64,000 nt of DNA from Gonium pectorale (GCA_001584585.1 LSYV01000002.1:1211197-1275196); one strand, 5' to 3'; shown: positions 24,501 to 37,204, counted from the first letter of the stretch. Numbers and translations: made by a program. The notes: generated by a model from the letters alone, not told the origin.

Positions 24501-24673
24501 TGCCCCTCGGCTGCAGGTGCGTCGCCCGCGTGCGGGCCACTGTCACCGTCGGGCTGGGCCGCCTTCGGCGCCGCTGCCGCCACCGTCGCGCTCGGCTTCT
24601 TCGCTACCACTTTGGCAGCTGGTTTGCCCGCGGCTGGCTTCGTAGCGCCGCTGGGGGCCGTAGAGGCTTCGGG
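18596..24673 (-). CDS. Large coiled-coil protein with Pro/Ala/Lys repeats
   Basis: I do not recognise this protein. Four exons are visible: 24673-21152, 20740-20633, 20408-20184 and 19600-18596, all in phase 0, giving at least 1,619 residues. An in-frame stop just upstream of a CTGCAG acceptor at 24674 shows that a 5' exon carrying the start is missing; I could not find it. The first ~1,000 residues are low-complexity, alternating Lys-Lys-Pro-Ala, Pro-Glu-Pro and Gln-Pro-Asp, with repeats such as PAKKPAAAAKP and SPEPRPVRTPEPEP. From about residue 1,115 a charged coiled coil begins (ERERYDQQLAMEARAREELE) and continues through exons 2 and 3 into exon 4 (ELDATKDKMDRLLDKLYIG). The last ~250 residues are Gly/Met/Pro-rich and end in a basic tail. 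The layout suggests a cytoskeletal, ciliary or scaffold protein, but that is inference. Confidence 0.75.
19713..19798. repeat. 16-bp tandem repeat in an intron
   Basis: About five copies of a 16-bp unit, GTGTGCGCGGCCGTAC with minor variation, lie in the intron between exons 3 and 4 of the coiled-coil gene. The core CGGCCGTACG is largely self-complementary, so the array could extrude hairpins. Confidence 0.85.
20801..20842. repeat. Short direct duplication in an intron
   Basis: The 19-bp string GACAGCAGCGTTTGGGGGG occurs twice (20801-20819 and 20824-20842) within a G-rich intron of the coiled-coil gene. Confidence 0.8.
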
Positions 24674-26869
24674 CTGCAGTCACAGGCACAATGTGGTGTT
24701 ACATTCATGCAGTATGTATAAGGCTCAGTGAGTGCTGGGGCGTGAGTGCGAAACGAGCGAGGAAAGCCCGGGTCCAGATGTGAACAGAACAAGCCCAGTA
24801 CCCAGCATTTTAGAAGCAGTACGTCAGTTATTCCTACTATCACAGCCTTGCCTGCTCAGCCATGTGCCCCCGGTCCTTCCACTGCCTTCGAGATGCCTTC
24901 GAACCGCTCAGCGTGCTCTGCCCCTATCAGCTACCTCCTGAGTAAGTGCTTATCCAGTGAGGCAACATTTATCCTTCGCGACGTTTTTGCTTCATGCAGC
25001 ATATAGCTGGGCGGACGACACCAATTGCAGTCGGTCAAGGCTTCAGTATACGGCTACCACTGCGGCTGTTTGTTGTGCGCAAAGAGTATACGTAATATCC
25101 CGTACTCAGTACGACATGTGTCCCGTGTTTAGGGTCGGGCTGCGCCGGCAAACCTCTTCCGCCGTATTTGCCAAGGCCGTCCTTGGCTACTGAAACGCGT
25201 ACCCGGGTATGACACGCTCCAAATGGGCAAGTGGGTAAGGGATGCCGCACGGCCCCTTCGTTGCCAACTCAAGCCGTGCCCATGATCTATCAACAACTAA
25301 CGTGCAAGCAACTTTGTCGACGCTCTCACAGTCCAAGTGGACATTACATACATTCCTGGGCCGCTCAGTCCGGTGAGACCTGTTTGTCAGACAGTGTCTA
25401 AAGAGCATGCATGTGAAGCAGCAGCACCACCACCGCCTTCAACTGCCACCATACCAGGCAAGCCATCAAAGTACCAAACCATGTCTGTTGAATGTTCCTC
25501 GCCATAGCGTTGGTGCACGCCGCAAGTGACCTATCGGTATCCTCAGGAGACCAGCAAGACAAATTCAAGAGGGATGACTTGCCTTCTGGCTACGTTACGC
25601 ACCCCATTCGCAGAACGTGAAACTACGTACCAACGGCGGAAACTAATCTTCCGGGCGGCTCGTGGCCTACCCGCAAAGCATCCACAGTGTTTCCAAATCA
25701 CGTGTATAGGGTCACATCCGAGCTGAACCAAATGTCAAACATAAGTCGGAGATCAGGATGCTGCGCTACAGCACAAGAAAGGACACTCCAAGCCGTGATC
25801 ACCTAGGGATGCAAATGCCATGCCGTGGGAAAGAGAGAAGACATCCCGAAAATGAAGCGCAATTGGATAGATACTTGCGCCAGCGAGGTTCGATACGGTA
25901 ACGTTAGATACGGAAATAGCGCCCTCGACGATATCCCATGCTACCTAACGGGGCTTGTCAGCAATGAATGGACCTTGGGAGGTAGCCTTAACACCGCAAA
26001 CATGTCCCGGCGCATTATGACAGCCCACCATCCATTCCATACATCTTCAGGAGGCCCCGAAGCAGCCCGCCCTAAAGCGAAAGCCCGAAGAAACACGACG
26101 AACTACTCAACCGTTCATGCCCTCTTCGCGCCTGATGCTTCAGGTGCATGGCACGTATGTTTATGCACGCGCGCGTGGGTATAACGTGCTGTTAATGCCC
26201 CGGCCCCACGCACGCGACGAGCTGAAAGAAGTTGCGTTATCGCAAACGATGGCCCAGTAGCAGCACCGCCACCTCTCGTGTTTGCACTGTCGAAGTCAAA
26301 CTCAAGGCCACACGCAAAGACCTGCCAACCTCCGAAGCAAGTGGAAACGTCAATATCAGTACACAGCGGTAAACCTACAGAAATGCGCAGCGCACTCTAG
26401 TGTTCAGGCAGCGCGGCAAGTCCCCCGCAGCCGTCAACCTGGGAGCACGCGTCAGGAAGAGCCCAAGACAGCACGTCACATACCCCACCTCCCCTGCCAT
26501 AAAACGCGTTCGCAGCGCAAGAACGAAAGCCGGGCCAGCAAACGCCAAATATACCGGCGATGAAAGCCCGCCCGGCGGCTGAGTCGCAGCGCTCCCTACC
26601 ACATCCCTGCGCGCTTGCAGTCAATAAGCCTAGACCGGGACCTGTCGCGCTCGACAGATCACCGGCACTGCAAGCGCACGCCCCACGAGTAAACGTTGAC
26701 GCGCCCACCACGGCGTGCCAATGCCGTAGTGTTCCCCCCTGCAAACCTCAGCCTCGCAAACTGCAAAAAGCAGACCACAACGACGAGCGGCTGTCTTCAC
26801 AAAATGAACGCCTTACCCCTAGTCCATCGCCGGTGGATTGCCCACCAGACGAGCCCCGTACCATCCCAA
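24674..26869. other. Intergenic, holds an unseen 5' exon and a long 3' region
   Basis: This AT-richer stretch lies between two minus-strand genes. It must contain the first exon and promoter of the coiled-coil gene, and the 3' UTR of the upstream gene. A minus-strand TGTAA at 25348-25344 is a candidate polyadenylation signal. That would make a 1.5-kb 3' UTR, long but not unknown in such algae. Open frames here are short and have no coding character. Confidence 0.4.
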
Positions 26870-29800
26870 CTAACGTCCTGTGCTCTTGCGAAGCCTCGAC
26901 TTATCGCCGGCCTGCGGAATCAGGCCCTGCCTTGCAGCCAGCGCCCCGATAGAGCCACCTGGGCCGCTGCTGCCGCCTCCATCGCCAACGGCCATCACCG
27001 TCGCCGCCGGTGCCCTGGCCGCCTGGAAGGTGCTGCACCGGCGAACCGCCTCCATAAAGGACGCCTGGCGCCGAAAGTCGCAGTCACCTCCGTCACCGCC
27101 CAGCTCAAATCCGCCATACCTGTACTCCACGTCACCGTCGTCATCCTCGTCGCTCCCTGGTACATTCTCCAGGTCTTGGGTGTCGTGGAGGAAGTCGCCC
27201 CGCAGCAACACATTGAGCAGCCGGGTGCGGTACTCGTCACCCGAGTCAGACCCTGTGGCCCTGGCGCCTTCGTCACCATCACCGCCCCTGTGGTCCCGGG
27301 AAGCCGGTACGGCTACAGCCGGTACGGCTGCATCCTCATTGCATCCCCTCAACCGCATCCCCTCCAGCATCGACCCATCCATGACGATGCCAGCAAATGC
27401 GCTGGTCCGCTCCACCTCGCTTGCACCCGTGCCCTGGCGCTCGGGGCCGGCGGGCTGCTTGGCTTCCGCTGCACCCAGGCCAGGCAGCGCGTCTTCCATC
27501 ACAATGGTGACTGAGGGTCCGGCGTACGCGCACGGGACTCCGGCCTGGCCGCTGCCATCGCGGCAGTCGCTTTCCGTGCACCCAACGGCCGCAACGTGCC
27601 GCAGCCCGCTGCTGCCATCCCCGCCGCCCACAACTGCCAAGAGTTGGTCTAAGCACTCTAGGCCCAGGCCGATGCCGTTGCGTGACCCGGTCCTGGCCGA
27701 GGCCACAAGCAGAGGACCCGCCGAGCTTGCGGCCTGCTGCGCCTCCGCCGGCAGCTGCAGCTGCGGCTGCGTGTGCGCCTGCTTGTGCTGCTGCGGCTGC
27801 GCAAAGAGCGGAGGCCAGCGACTGAGGTCGGTGCTGCAGCGCTTCGCCAGCCGCTGGCTCCGCACGTCGTTGGAGACCGCCGACATGCATGCCTCTTGCA
27901 GCCGGTTCAGAGCGCTCGTCACGTCTGTGGCCTCCATCGCCAACATGGTGGAGCACATGCCATGCCGAGAGGAGTCTTGCAGCTGACCTGAGAACCCCGA
28001 GAAGCCAGCGAAGGAGTCCGCGCCGCACGTATCGCTGGGTCGCTCCGTCATGCGATTGCTGTCATGCTCCCCGGACCGGGACGGGCCTTCACGGGTAGGG
28101 GCAACTGGCAGGGCGTTGGGCGCCGAGATCGACGTGTGCGCCGCGGCTGCCGCGGGCGCCGCCGCCATCGGGCTCGGGCCCGGAACGGGGCCTGGGCGGC
28201 ACCCCGCGGACTGTGGCGCACGTTGATACCAGACCTTGTCGAAGACACCGCCCGGCGTGCTGCCGGCCGCAGATCCGGCCGAGCTTACAACTGGCGCTTT
28301 GCTGGCTGTGGGGTTGCTAGAGTTGCCCAAGCCCGACGAGGCATACAGAGCGCTGCCGATCCAATCACTGCGCTGTTCCCGTTCCCGAAAGTAGCCAACC
28401 GGCATCGCCAGGGACTTGCGCCGCAGCGGCTCATTGTGAGCTGGTCGTTGCGTGTTGATACACATGGATCGCCGCCTCTCATAGACCTGCGCACGAATGC
28501 GGTGGCCTGCAGCTGCGCGAGCCGGCGAGCCCCCTCCCAGCAGAGCCGCGGTGATGGAGCTGGTGCGCTGCGCCATGGCCGGCGCGCCAGAGTGATTAAA
28601 CGTGATCTGTATGTCGTTCGATGAAACGCCAACGCCCGTGCCCGCCGCAACTGAGCCGTTGTCGACACTGCGGCTGGCCAGCATCGCCGCCGACAACCTG
28701 GCCGACGGACCACAGTTCGGCCCCGAGCAGTAGATGTCGAAGGAAGCCCGCGCGCAGGAGCCCACCCGTGTGGCTGGGCTGCCGGCGGCCGACGACGAGA
28801 TCGCAGGGGAGCAGTGGCCCACCACGCTGCTTGCGCGACCGAGCGGCAGGCTGCGCTGCGCGCGGCCGGCCGCGAGAATCGTCGGCGGCAGGCCGGTCAC
28901 AGTCACGTCCCCGTCGGGCGAGAAGTGGATACTGGAGCGGCGGAAGCCGCTCCGGCCGCCGCCAGTGCCCGCCTGGCCCGCAGTGCAAGAGGCATGTGGC
29001 CGGACCAGCGTTAGGCTTGACGAGTCCGTGGCCGCGGCGAAACCGGGCATGGACTGCGCCGAGTAGCCATGGCCCCCGGGACTGCCCATCACGGCGGAAC
29101 CCTCGCCGTCTATCCGTGTGTGGTGGGAGGACGCCGAGCCGGCGTGCCCACTGCACGAGGCCGCGCCGTGCATGCCGGTACCGGGCAGGGCTGAACTCCG
29201 CCCCAGCGGCGCCAGGAAGACTGAGTAGAGGCGTGTCGTCTCCGAAGCGGAGGCGCCATGCGCAGCCGGCGGCAAGGCGCCTGCCAGCTCCGTGACGGAA
29301 GCTGCATACCCTGGGTCGCTCAGGCCCGCCTGCACGGCAGGCAGCGCAGTGTGCGCGCGGGTGATGGTCCGAATGGACGGCGCTGGCAGTAGAAACTTGG
29401 CAGCGCTTGGGCTGATCCGGTCGCTGCGGCTGCGAGCATCGTTCGCCAGCGACACCCGCTTCTTGGGGAACTGAGGCGCCCCCGTCAATACGGCTGCCTT
29501 TCGCGGCGCAGCCTGCTGGCTAGGTCCCTGCTGCGGCGGCGCCAACACCTCAGACACTGGGGCCTGTGTAGGCGGAGACGAAGCTGGCTCCGAGCACCGA
29601 GGCATGCGGCTCCTGGGCTGTGTCCCCGAGGATCTCAGCGCACAGAAAGACTGCTGCGTTCTGGCCTGTGCTACAGGGGCGGGGTGCGTGGGCGCGAGGC
29701 GCGAGGCCTCGCGACTGGCCCTCCCTGTTACAGTGCTGCTGCGACTTCCGCGGCTGGCGCAGTACTCCGACACTGTCCGCACGGAGCGCAGGCTGTCGTG

Positions 29801-30200
29801 CATGCCACGCACGTCGGCGAAGCCCGACTCATCCTACGTGGGGTAAGGTGGGGCGGGAATCATGTTCATCGACAGCCTGGAAGGGGCCATAACCAAGCAA
29901 GGAGGGCGTCACGAATCAGACTGGAGCCAGGAGCTGTCAGCGTCCCACACGCCTGCCCGATCGAGGAGGCCGCCGTGTCGACCCCTTCGCCAAACACCGG
30001 CTCGCCCGCACCAGACATGCTCTCACATGCTTCGCTGCTGATGTGAACAGCTCCAAATACCGCGCTGTTGCTAGCGTGACGACGTCCTCCGGCTCCGTGC
30101 GGCCCCGCTGCCCCGCAGCCTTTTGTGTCGCACTGATATCCCAAGTGCCTGTGTAACGATCATCAATCGCGATCATAGCGTGAAGCCCAGGGTGCGCCAT
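26870..30200 (-). CDS. Unrecognised ~1,045-residue Ser/Ala-rich protein
   Basis: I do not recognise this protein. A large exon (29833-26870, 987 residues) opens at a TTACCCCACGTAG acceptor. A compatible upstream exon, 30200-30027 (58 residues, MAHPGLHAMIAIDD...), ends at a GTGAGA donor in phase 0. Together they give 1,045 residues, although further 5' exons cannot be excluded because a TGCAG lies just before the ATG. The protein is rich in Ser, Ala, Gly and Pro, with scattered Arg-Ser-rich patches that could be phosphorylation sites. Some stretches look structured: SIHFSPDGDVTVTGLPPT, SNDIQITFNHSG and, near the C-terminus, TRLLNVLLRGDFLHDTQDL followed by an acidic run (GSDEDDDGD). I see no membrane span, signal peptide or catalytic motif. 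A signalling or regulatory protein is a guess only. Confidence 0.65.
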
Positions 30201-31885
30201 ACGCAGCCTGCCTGCATGCCCGTTACGTACCTCTACTGCCGCTTCGACGGCTTAGAAAGCTGCTCAAAATGCTGGGCCCGTGGCCTTTGCCCATACTAAA
30301 ATTAGAAGAGTCATGGTGGCCCGTTCGGCCATCCGTCTCCGTATGAAGTCTGCAGCGCAAAACAACTCGCTGAGAGTTGACAGTTTCACCATTGGGATGG
30401 CCGTCGCTAGGCGCGCTTACGGTTTCCCAAAGCAGGCCCTCAGAGCCGGCAAGCACGAGTCGAATTTCATCGTCGCTCCAGCGCCTTTGCGGCCGAGGTC
30501 AGTGAGCAATGACTAGCGGCCAAAGGATATTATGAAGCCAGGAAAGGCAATAGCCAACCCATGGAGACTAGACAGGCAAGGCAGGTAGCCCTGCTGTAAA
30601 TGCTAGATACAACGATGCTTCCAACCTCGAAATTGATAGCTTAGATGTCAAGCGCCTGCCTCAGGCCGCACGTGTACGTCGGAAAGTACAAATTCAGCTT
30701 CCGAACGAAGCCCGACAAAGTTCGTTCGGGCGGACAACGCATTGGGAGAGATGTGTAATAGTCTTCAAGGGTTCGCTTGTGCGTGCCACTACGTACCCAC
30801 GCCTATAAGTAGGAATCGCCTATGAATCTGGCCGTCAGCGGCGCGCAAAGCGCGCAGCTCTTGCGGCGGGGAGAGTCGCATTGGGGTCACCCTAGTCGCC
30901 TATCACGCCATGCCGTGTCCGGTCCTAAAATTCTAGCACCTCTCAAGCTGCAAATGCAAGCCTTGCTGTCATTGCATTGGAGAGGATCTTGATGCGGCTG
31001 CTGAAGGCGGGTTCGCGCTGCCGCGGAACCTCTATGCATAGTGAAGCGCTATGGCCAGGGCTACGGCAGTTGCGCGTCACAGCAGGGTGCTCTGGTGAAC
31101 TCTGGTCTAGCGAGCGGGTGAGGGCGAATGGTGCTACAATTACATTCTGGGGTTCCAGGGGTGACCGGTGGGTTCTCCCCCCAGTCCGTGCCCCGGCCTC
31201 ACTTTGCCGCAGAGCTGTCCTGCTCTAACAATAATCAAAACCTTGATACATTGGGCCTATTCGGCCCTACTGGCTCACGCTTTGCCCATAACCCATGCCT
31301 ACCGCGTTTCCGACTCTGTATCCCCAAGGCCTTGACAGTGCACGTCCAGCGTCATTTACCACAACAGACCACTTGCCCTGAGCACGTCGTTCGCGTGACC
31401 AGGACATCATACTCTTTAATATGCATGGAAAGAGCGGCGGCCTTTCTTCGCGTTACAATAGGGTCCGGATGATGGGATCAACCTGAGGCCCCATGCAACG
31501 TCGGGAATCGGAGTGGGCAGTATGCTCAGTGCACCAGCCACGTACAAACAAACACAGCAGTTGACCAGGAGGAGCCACCCCTTTGGTGCACAGGGTCCGA
31601 CAAAACTTCTAGGCTGCAAGCCCAAAGCCAGGACCGGCAGCACAAGAACGGCACCATGCTCCGCTAGAGCGACTCTTTGTCATGTGGCGGTGCGCGCACT
31701 GCAACACCGCCAAACTGACGGCCATGTACCCCGGGCAGTATAAACCCGTGCAATATACCAGATAGGGACTGTGCGACCCCTTCCAAAGCCGTCAGCGCAT
31801 TTCCGACAGGATGCGCCTCGACGCAGGATGATAAGCCAGGAGCTGGCATGCCTGCTGATGGCACGGCATGTCGCAAACAAATGAA
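30201..31885. other. Intergenic: upstream of unknown gene, 3' region of pyrophosphatase
   Basis: The left part is the upstream region of the unknown minus-strand gene. The right part is the 3' UTR of the pyrophosphatase, with a minus-strand TGTAA at 31457-31453 about 430 nt after its stop. No gene, RNA or repeat stands out in between. Confidence 0.45.
31453..31457 (-). terminator. Candidate polyadenylation signal of pyrophosphatase
   Basis: TGTAA on the minus strand about 430 nt downstream of the pyrophosphatase stop codon. This is the usual green-algal signal; the match is only five bases long. Confidence 0.5.
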
Positions 31886-33677
31886 TTAAATGAGCGACAG
31901 CTCCTCAGTGTTGGCGCGGGCGCCCGACTTGAGCTTGACGTACGCCTCGTGCGTCTCCTGGATCACGTGGAAGGTAAACTCCTTGTTCATGCACTTGTTG
32001 TCGTACCCGAACTTGTTGGCAGGCTTGCCGTCGGGGATCTTGTAGTCACGGAACCACTCGAGCACCTTCTGGATCTCGCCAGGGAAGTGCCTGGCGGGGC
32101 GGACACATCACACACGCAGGACTTAAATGTAAGTATGGAGTGCTTTCACGATCTGGGTAAGATGGGACGCTGGACAGGGTACTCTTGCTCGCGCATTGCT
32201 GCTTTGCTACGTGCATTCTTCCGGTGTTCGCGTTCTCAACACAAACACCCACGTGGGCGCCTAACGATTTCAAGAGCATACTGAATACATAACACCTGAG
32301 CCTGCTGCTTCATGCTGCAAAGGGTACTCACTTCTCAACGTCCTCCACGTCGTTGATCAGGGCGGCCTTCGGGTCATCCGCCGAGACGGCAATGACCTTC
32401 CAATCCAGCTCGCCATCGTCAATCATGGCCAGCACGCCAACCGGCTTCACCTTGTACACGCCACCGCGCTTAGCGGCGGCAGTGCCGATCTCGACAACGT
32501 CCACGGGGTCGTTGTCACCCTTAGAGATGAGGGTTGCGTAAGGGGATTCAGGACATGGGAAAAGTAGTGGGTTCGGAAAGGGGGCAAGGCGAGTGGGCTG
32601 GGTTGAAGCTGGCTCGGAGCAGACCTACTGCCAGTAACCGGCCGAAGATGGAAGTTGGACGGTGCAGAATGCCGGGCTTAAGCATAGGCGCATGGGAAGG
32701 ATCTGGCTGCGCCGCGAACGGTTTCGACCAAGCACATCAAGCTCCTGCGAATTGTCCCCGCACGTCCTCCTCACCGCAGCGCCCAGCTCAGCGTTGGTCA
32801 CGCCGGGGTCCTCCCAGGTCTGCGGCAGCAGGCCGTAGTTCCAATTGATGTTGTAGGGGTAGAAGCGGAGCTTGCCCTTCTTCACGTCCTGCTTGATGGG
32901 GGTGCACGGCTCGTCCTGCGGGGCAAGAAAGGCCACCGGCACGGTGAGCACGGATGAAGTGAAAGCGCTCAGCTGCATTCTGGTGCAAACCCTGCATCCT
33001 GATGGCTACAGACTCTCCGCTACTATCACGTGCCTGAAATCTTCTCCCTAAACCCCGTGGGAGTTCATGGTACAAACCCACCGTGGCGACCTCCATCTTG
33101 GCGGAGGTCTCCTTAGGGATCTCGCAAATGTAGTGCACGTAGCCATCGCCGGCGTACAGCGGGATCTCGTGCCAGGGCGACACGTCCTTGGCTGCGGGGT
33201 AAACCGGCCAGCGATGTAAGGACGGTAACCTAGGTGTCCCGCAGGTTAGCCGGCAGCCAGGCCGGCGACCCAGGTGAATAAGAAGATCCTCGTGGAAGGC
33301 AACTTACCGCCCTGCTTGAAGAACATGCGGTACTCGAGCGTGTTGGACTCGCCCTGCGAACGTCGAGCCAACCATCCGATCACCTTATCCACTCTGCACG
33401 TCTCGCGCAACCCAGGTTCGTTGCAAACGCACCTTCTCGACGTTGGTGTACGCGGCAATCTCCGCAGTGCTGGCGCTCTTAAACGAGAGCTTGCGGCTGC
33501 TCGGCACCACCCGGATGGGTGCAACCAGAGCCTGGCGCATCACCTGTTTAGCAACGCTTAACAACGTAAGCGATAGCGCCGCTAGAAATCCGGGATAAGA
33601 ATCCGGGATGGCCTCGAAGGCCGGCTCACCTTGCCGCCGAAGGCAGCAGAGCGCAGGCCACGAAGCGCGATGGCCAT
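31886..33677 (-). CDS. Soluble inorganic pyrophosphatase, chloroplast type
   Basis: Family I soluble pyrophosphatase hydrolyses PPi to two phosphates with Mg2+, pulling biosynthetic reactions forward. Seven exons, fully phase-consistent, give 282 residues: 33677-33630, 33543-33433, 33353-33308, 33191-33082, 32915-32775, 32519-32332, 32090-31886. The signature [11 protein letters not shown] carries the metal-binding aspartates. Other family blocks are [56 protein letters not shown] and the C-terminal [17 protein letters not shown]. The first ~45 residues are rich in Arg, Ala, Val and Ser, with few acidic residues ([16 protein letters not shown]...), as in a chloroplast transit peptide. The NWNYG form also fits plastid enzymes. 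The gene appears intact. Confidence 0.95.
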
Positions 33678-34106
33678 TCTTGCTGGTAAAAAGCAACAGC
33701 AACACGCTACAGGTTCAACCTGCGTCTCCGGGTTGGCGTGTTGGACGGGCTCGGGGTGGACGCGTGTGAGGGACATGTTTCGCGGTTCCCTTTTTCGCGT
33801 ACGACAGCATGTGGCTATGGCGCTGTGTGGATTGGGCTTTGGATGACTGCTTGCAAGATGTCCAGTTTATGAGCGCGCGGGAGCTCGGCACAGTACAAAC
33901 CGTTGGGCGGCGACCTTCGCCTGAGCTGCAACAAACGGCAACCACCTTGCGAGCTGAGCAGAGCAGCCTGCCCACACAGGCCGGCATGAGCACCTGAGTG
34001 GTGCACCGACAAGCCCGCGAGCCTGCTGCAGCGGGCCTGCCGGCGACGGGAACACAGGCGGTAGGGACCTCGGAAGGGCGGACTTCGCAACACAGCAGGC
34101 ATCGTC
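33678..34106. promoter_or_regulatory. Divergent intergenic region, pyrophosphatase / TFIIA gamma
   Basis: A 429-bp gap separates two divergently transcribed housekeeping genes. Both promoters should lie here. I see no named element and no coding sequence. Confidence 0.45.
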
Positions 34107-34941
34107 ATGTCTTTTCAGATCTATCGCAACACATCTGTGGGGGAAAGCTTGATGGAGACGATCGAGCAGCTCGCGGAGGAGGGCAAGCTGCCGGAGGAGG
34201 TAGCGCTGGCCGTCCTCAAGCAGTTTGATACGGTGCGAAGGGGCATGGCTGATGCACAGCCGTGAAGTCTTCGTGTGTTTGTCCCCTGGAGGGTGGAGAC
34301 ACTGGGTATCGCAAAACCCCTCGGAGCTGACCATGGCACGGGGTACGATGGGCACGGGAATCCGCGTGGCTGACCCGCGGTGGCCCCCACCCCGCCCTTG
34401 GACTCAGTCCATGTCTGAGGCCATCAAGAGGTTTGTAACTGGGAAGGCGACCATGAAGGCAAACATGAAGACGTACCACTACTACGAGAACGTAAGCGAT
34501 GGGGCCACGGATAGGTGGTTGGGTGGGGACATCGTACCGTGTGTGGGGGGTGCGGGTGCCCGCGCTCTTGCGCCTGGGGGCCTCGAATTTGTTCGCACTA
34601 TCGGTATTGCTCTCCTCCGGGTACGCTTTCCCTGCGGGGTAGGCTGCACTGTCCCTGTTCCAGAGACACCAGGGCGGCATGCATAAGTTCGCGAGCAGCG
34701 GCAAGGGACGGCCGGCTCAGCAAAGACCATTTGCTTGCGCCGTGTGTTGGGGCTAAGCGATGCGCGACCCGTGCCTGCGCATGTCATCGCGCCGGACGTC
34801 CAGGTGTGGACGTTCAGCCTTGAGCAGGTCGAGTTCAAGCTGAACCAGGCCGGCTCGGGCTCCATGGCGGGCGCGGCAGGCATGATGTGCAATACGGCCA
34901 AAGTGGTGGTGGTGGACGCCAAGTTAGGGGAGCAGGTCTAG
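34107..34941 (+). CDS. TOA2: Transcription initiation factor IIA, gamma subunit
   Basis: TFIIA gamma is the small subunit of TFIIA, which stabilises TBP on promoter DNA for RNA polymerase II. Three exons give 115 residues: 34107-34232, 34408-34491, 34804-34941, in phase 0 throughout. The N-terminal helical half shows FQIYRNTSVGESLMETIEQL and VALAVLKQFD. The C-terminal beta-barrel half shows KTYHYYENVWTFSLEQVEF and VVVVDAKLGEQV. Length and domain order match the family, whose members are about 105-125 residues. A short Gly/Ser/Met insert sits between the last strands. The gene looks intact. Confidence 0.95.
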
Positions 34942-35825
34942 GCACTTCTAGGCGCAACCTGAGGAGCGCAGGGCCTTCCACGGCCTGTGGCCCCGGATCG
35001 GCACTGCCAGTGCGGTACCATGGGGCTTCCAGCATTCTGTACACGGGGGCGGGGGCCAAACCTTAGATGGCGCTCTTACAGCGTTGAGGTAGGCGACGCG
35101 CGCAGCACACGGCATTCCCGCGCCTAGATTGGGAACGCTTGTGAGCAGGTACCTCTGTCGCTCTGACGTGCGATCGTCGAGATCGCTCATCGTGGCAGGC
35201 GGGTTGCTGGAGTGTGTGGCAGGATGCGTATTGGCAGTATGGTTGTACGGTACGCCGTGGACCTGCTGCGCCTCGGTGAGGCGGGGCCGTTGACTTGCAC
35301 GGCTTGCACCTGGAACTTACGGAATAGGTAGCTCAGAGCAGGGCGTACCATTTTGGCCTGCCTGCGCCCGCGTTAGAGGCGTGGGTTTCGGACAGAGCGT
35401 TGGGGCAGGTATGCCGGCACGCGACTGCTTGTAGGTGCGCTATAGCAAGAACGTGCTGCCGAATCGCTTTTAGGCTGTTATGCATCTTGCATTTCTACGT
35501 ACCTTATACACAGGCAGGAGGGCAGACGAGGTAGTTTCGTCTGGGCTGTGTGGCACTGTGCTTGGCGTATTGCCAAGGGCTGCGGAAGACAGTCTATCTC
35601 CTGTTGCAATGTGCCGCGTTAGGCTTGATCCGGAGGCATAGACTGCATGGCAGGCGGCACTTGCGGATAGTCTCTTAGGGCGCCCTGCTGCTCTTGGCAT
35701 CATTTGTATTTACGTATGGGTATGACACGGGCTGTCCTGTTTCTTCCCACCTCCACACCTGCTTCCGTGCTACCGGCAGGGTGCGCCTTGGCGGTGCAGG
35801 CTGTCAAGCAAAGGCGCACGTTGGC

Positions 35826-35990
35826 TTAGTAGGGCATGCAGGCCTAAAGCCCCATCCCTGAGCCCGGGTAGCGCGTCTTTGGTTGGAATGCTACGAATTC
35901 GACACGGGGCTTCTGGCACCCTCCACCATCTGCTGGCCGTACCGTAGAAGCATGGGTGAACGCTTTGTCCGTTGCGCCCGCGGGTCGGTA
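35826..35990 (+). repeat. Dispersed repeat, copy 1 (copy 2 at 37205-37385)
   Basis: Copies 1 and 2 share ordered blocks, including CATCC(C/A)TGAGCCCGGG, GCGTCTTTG, GCTACGAAT, a TGGCAC block, CTGCTGGCCGTACCGTAGA against CTGCTGCCCGTACCGTAGA, and GCACCCGCG against GCGCCCGCG. The order and spacing are conserved over about 160 bp with many substitutions and small indels. This is most easily read as two old copies of one mobile or dispersed element. Confidence 0.7.
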
Positions 35991-37204
35991 TTACAGAGTA
36001 TGCCCGCCTTGTGGTCAACGCGGCAGAGCACCGCCCAGCGGAATCCGGTACTCACGAGCTAAGCGGGTACCACTCTGCACCATGTCCGGGTCCCCAGTTG
36101 GATGCTACTACTACCCCGTTGTATCCTCCAATCAAGGATCCCACGCGTATAGCGCCGGGTTCGGCATGATGTGTTACGTCGTGCGAGTATGCGTGCGTGC
36201 TTGTGTACATGCTGCAAGCAAACAGACTAGGCAAACAGACTAGGTGAGGAAGGCGAGCGAGGCGAGGCAAACAGTCGAACAGCCGAGCTGTCTGGCATTC
36301 TAGCGTTCTAGCCGGCAGCCCAACAACCCATTACGCATAGTATCCGCTACACGCCCCCGCTACGTGGCGCCCGCTGGCCTGGGGGACCCCGAGTGACTTA
36401 ACGCTGCAATGGCGGCTGGGCTGGCTGAGCTGGGCAGGGCTGGGCTGGGCTGGGCTGCTCTCCAGACAGCAGAACCGGTAGTGCGGAAGTCGCGTTCGCG
36501 CGCCCGCTCGCTCGCTCTATGTTCGCGACGCCATGTGAACACACCTGCGGGTGAGGAGCGCCGCGGTGTGAGCTGCGGTATCACGGGGCTGTCATGATGT
36601 GTACTTGCGGGCTGGGCTGGCAGGGTCCCATCCTTGTTGTGGAATGAATACTTGTCGTGCGCCGTGCAAGGGGTGTGTCGGTAAGAACCCATGGACCAGC
36701 CATTGGCAGAGCCGCCCATCAAACACTGTTCGGCGTGCTTTGCCATGCTGTACGAGAGCATATGTGGCTGGTCTGGAGTCAGCCTAGGGTGGACCAGAAC
36801 ACAATGCGGGTTGGTGGGCTCAAAAGATGGTAAACAGCTCAAGTCTGAAAAGGTAGGGATAAATTTGATAGAAAAGCAAGGGGACCTGCAAACCCGCCCA
36901 GGACCGGCGAAGCGGCACCCGCGTGTCACGACAAGGGTAGGCCTTTGCCAAACAGCAGCCGCAGGTCGCAGTCCGTCCGTACGATACGGACATACGAGCC
37001 TTTCCTGTACAAGGTCATGTGAATGCCATGCTCACCTTGCCAGTGTTGAATATGTATGATATTGGCATCCCCTGTTTCTTCGCACCTTCCCAGATGAGCT
37101 GCCTCCCCTAGTCCATGCTGTTGATAAACGGTCCTCTGGAAGGTCCTTACGGCTTCCAGGCGGCAGGCCGCGCCTTTTGTGACGCATCATGCAAGACAGC
37201 GCCC

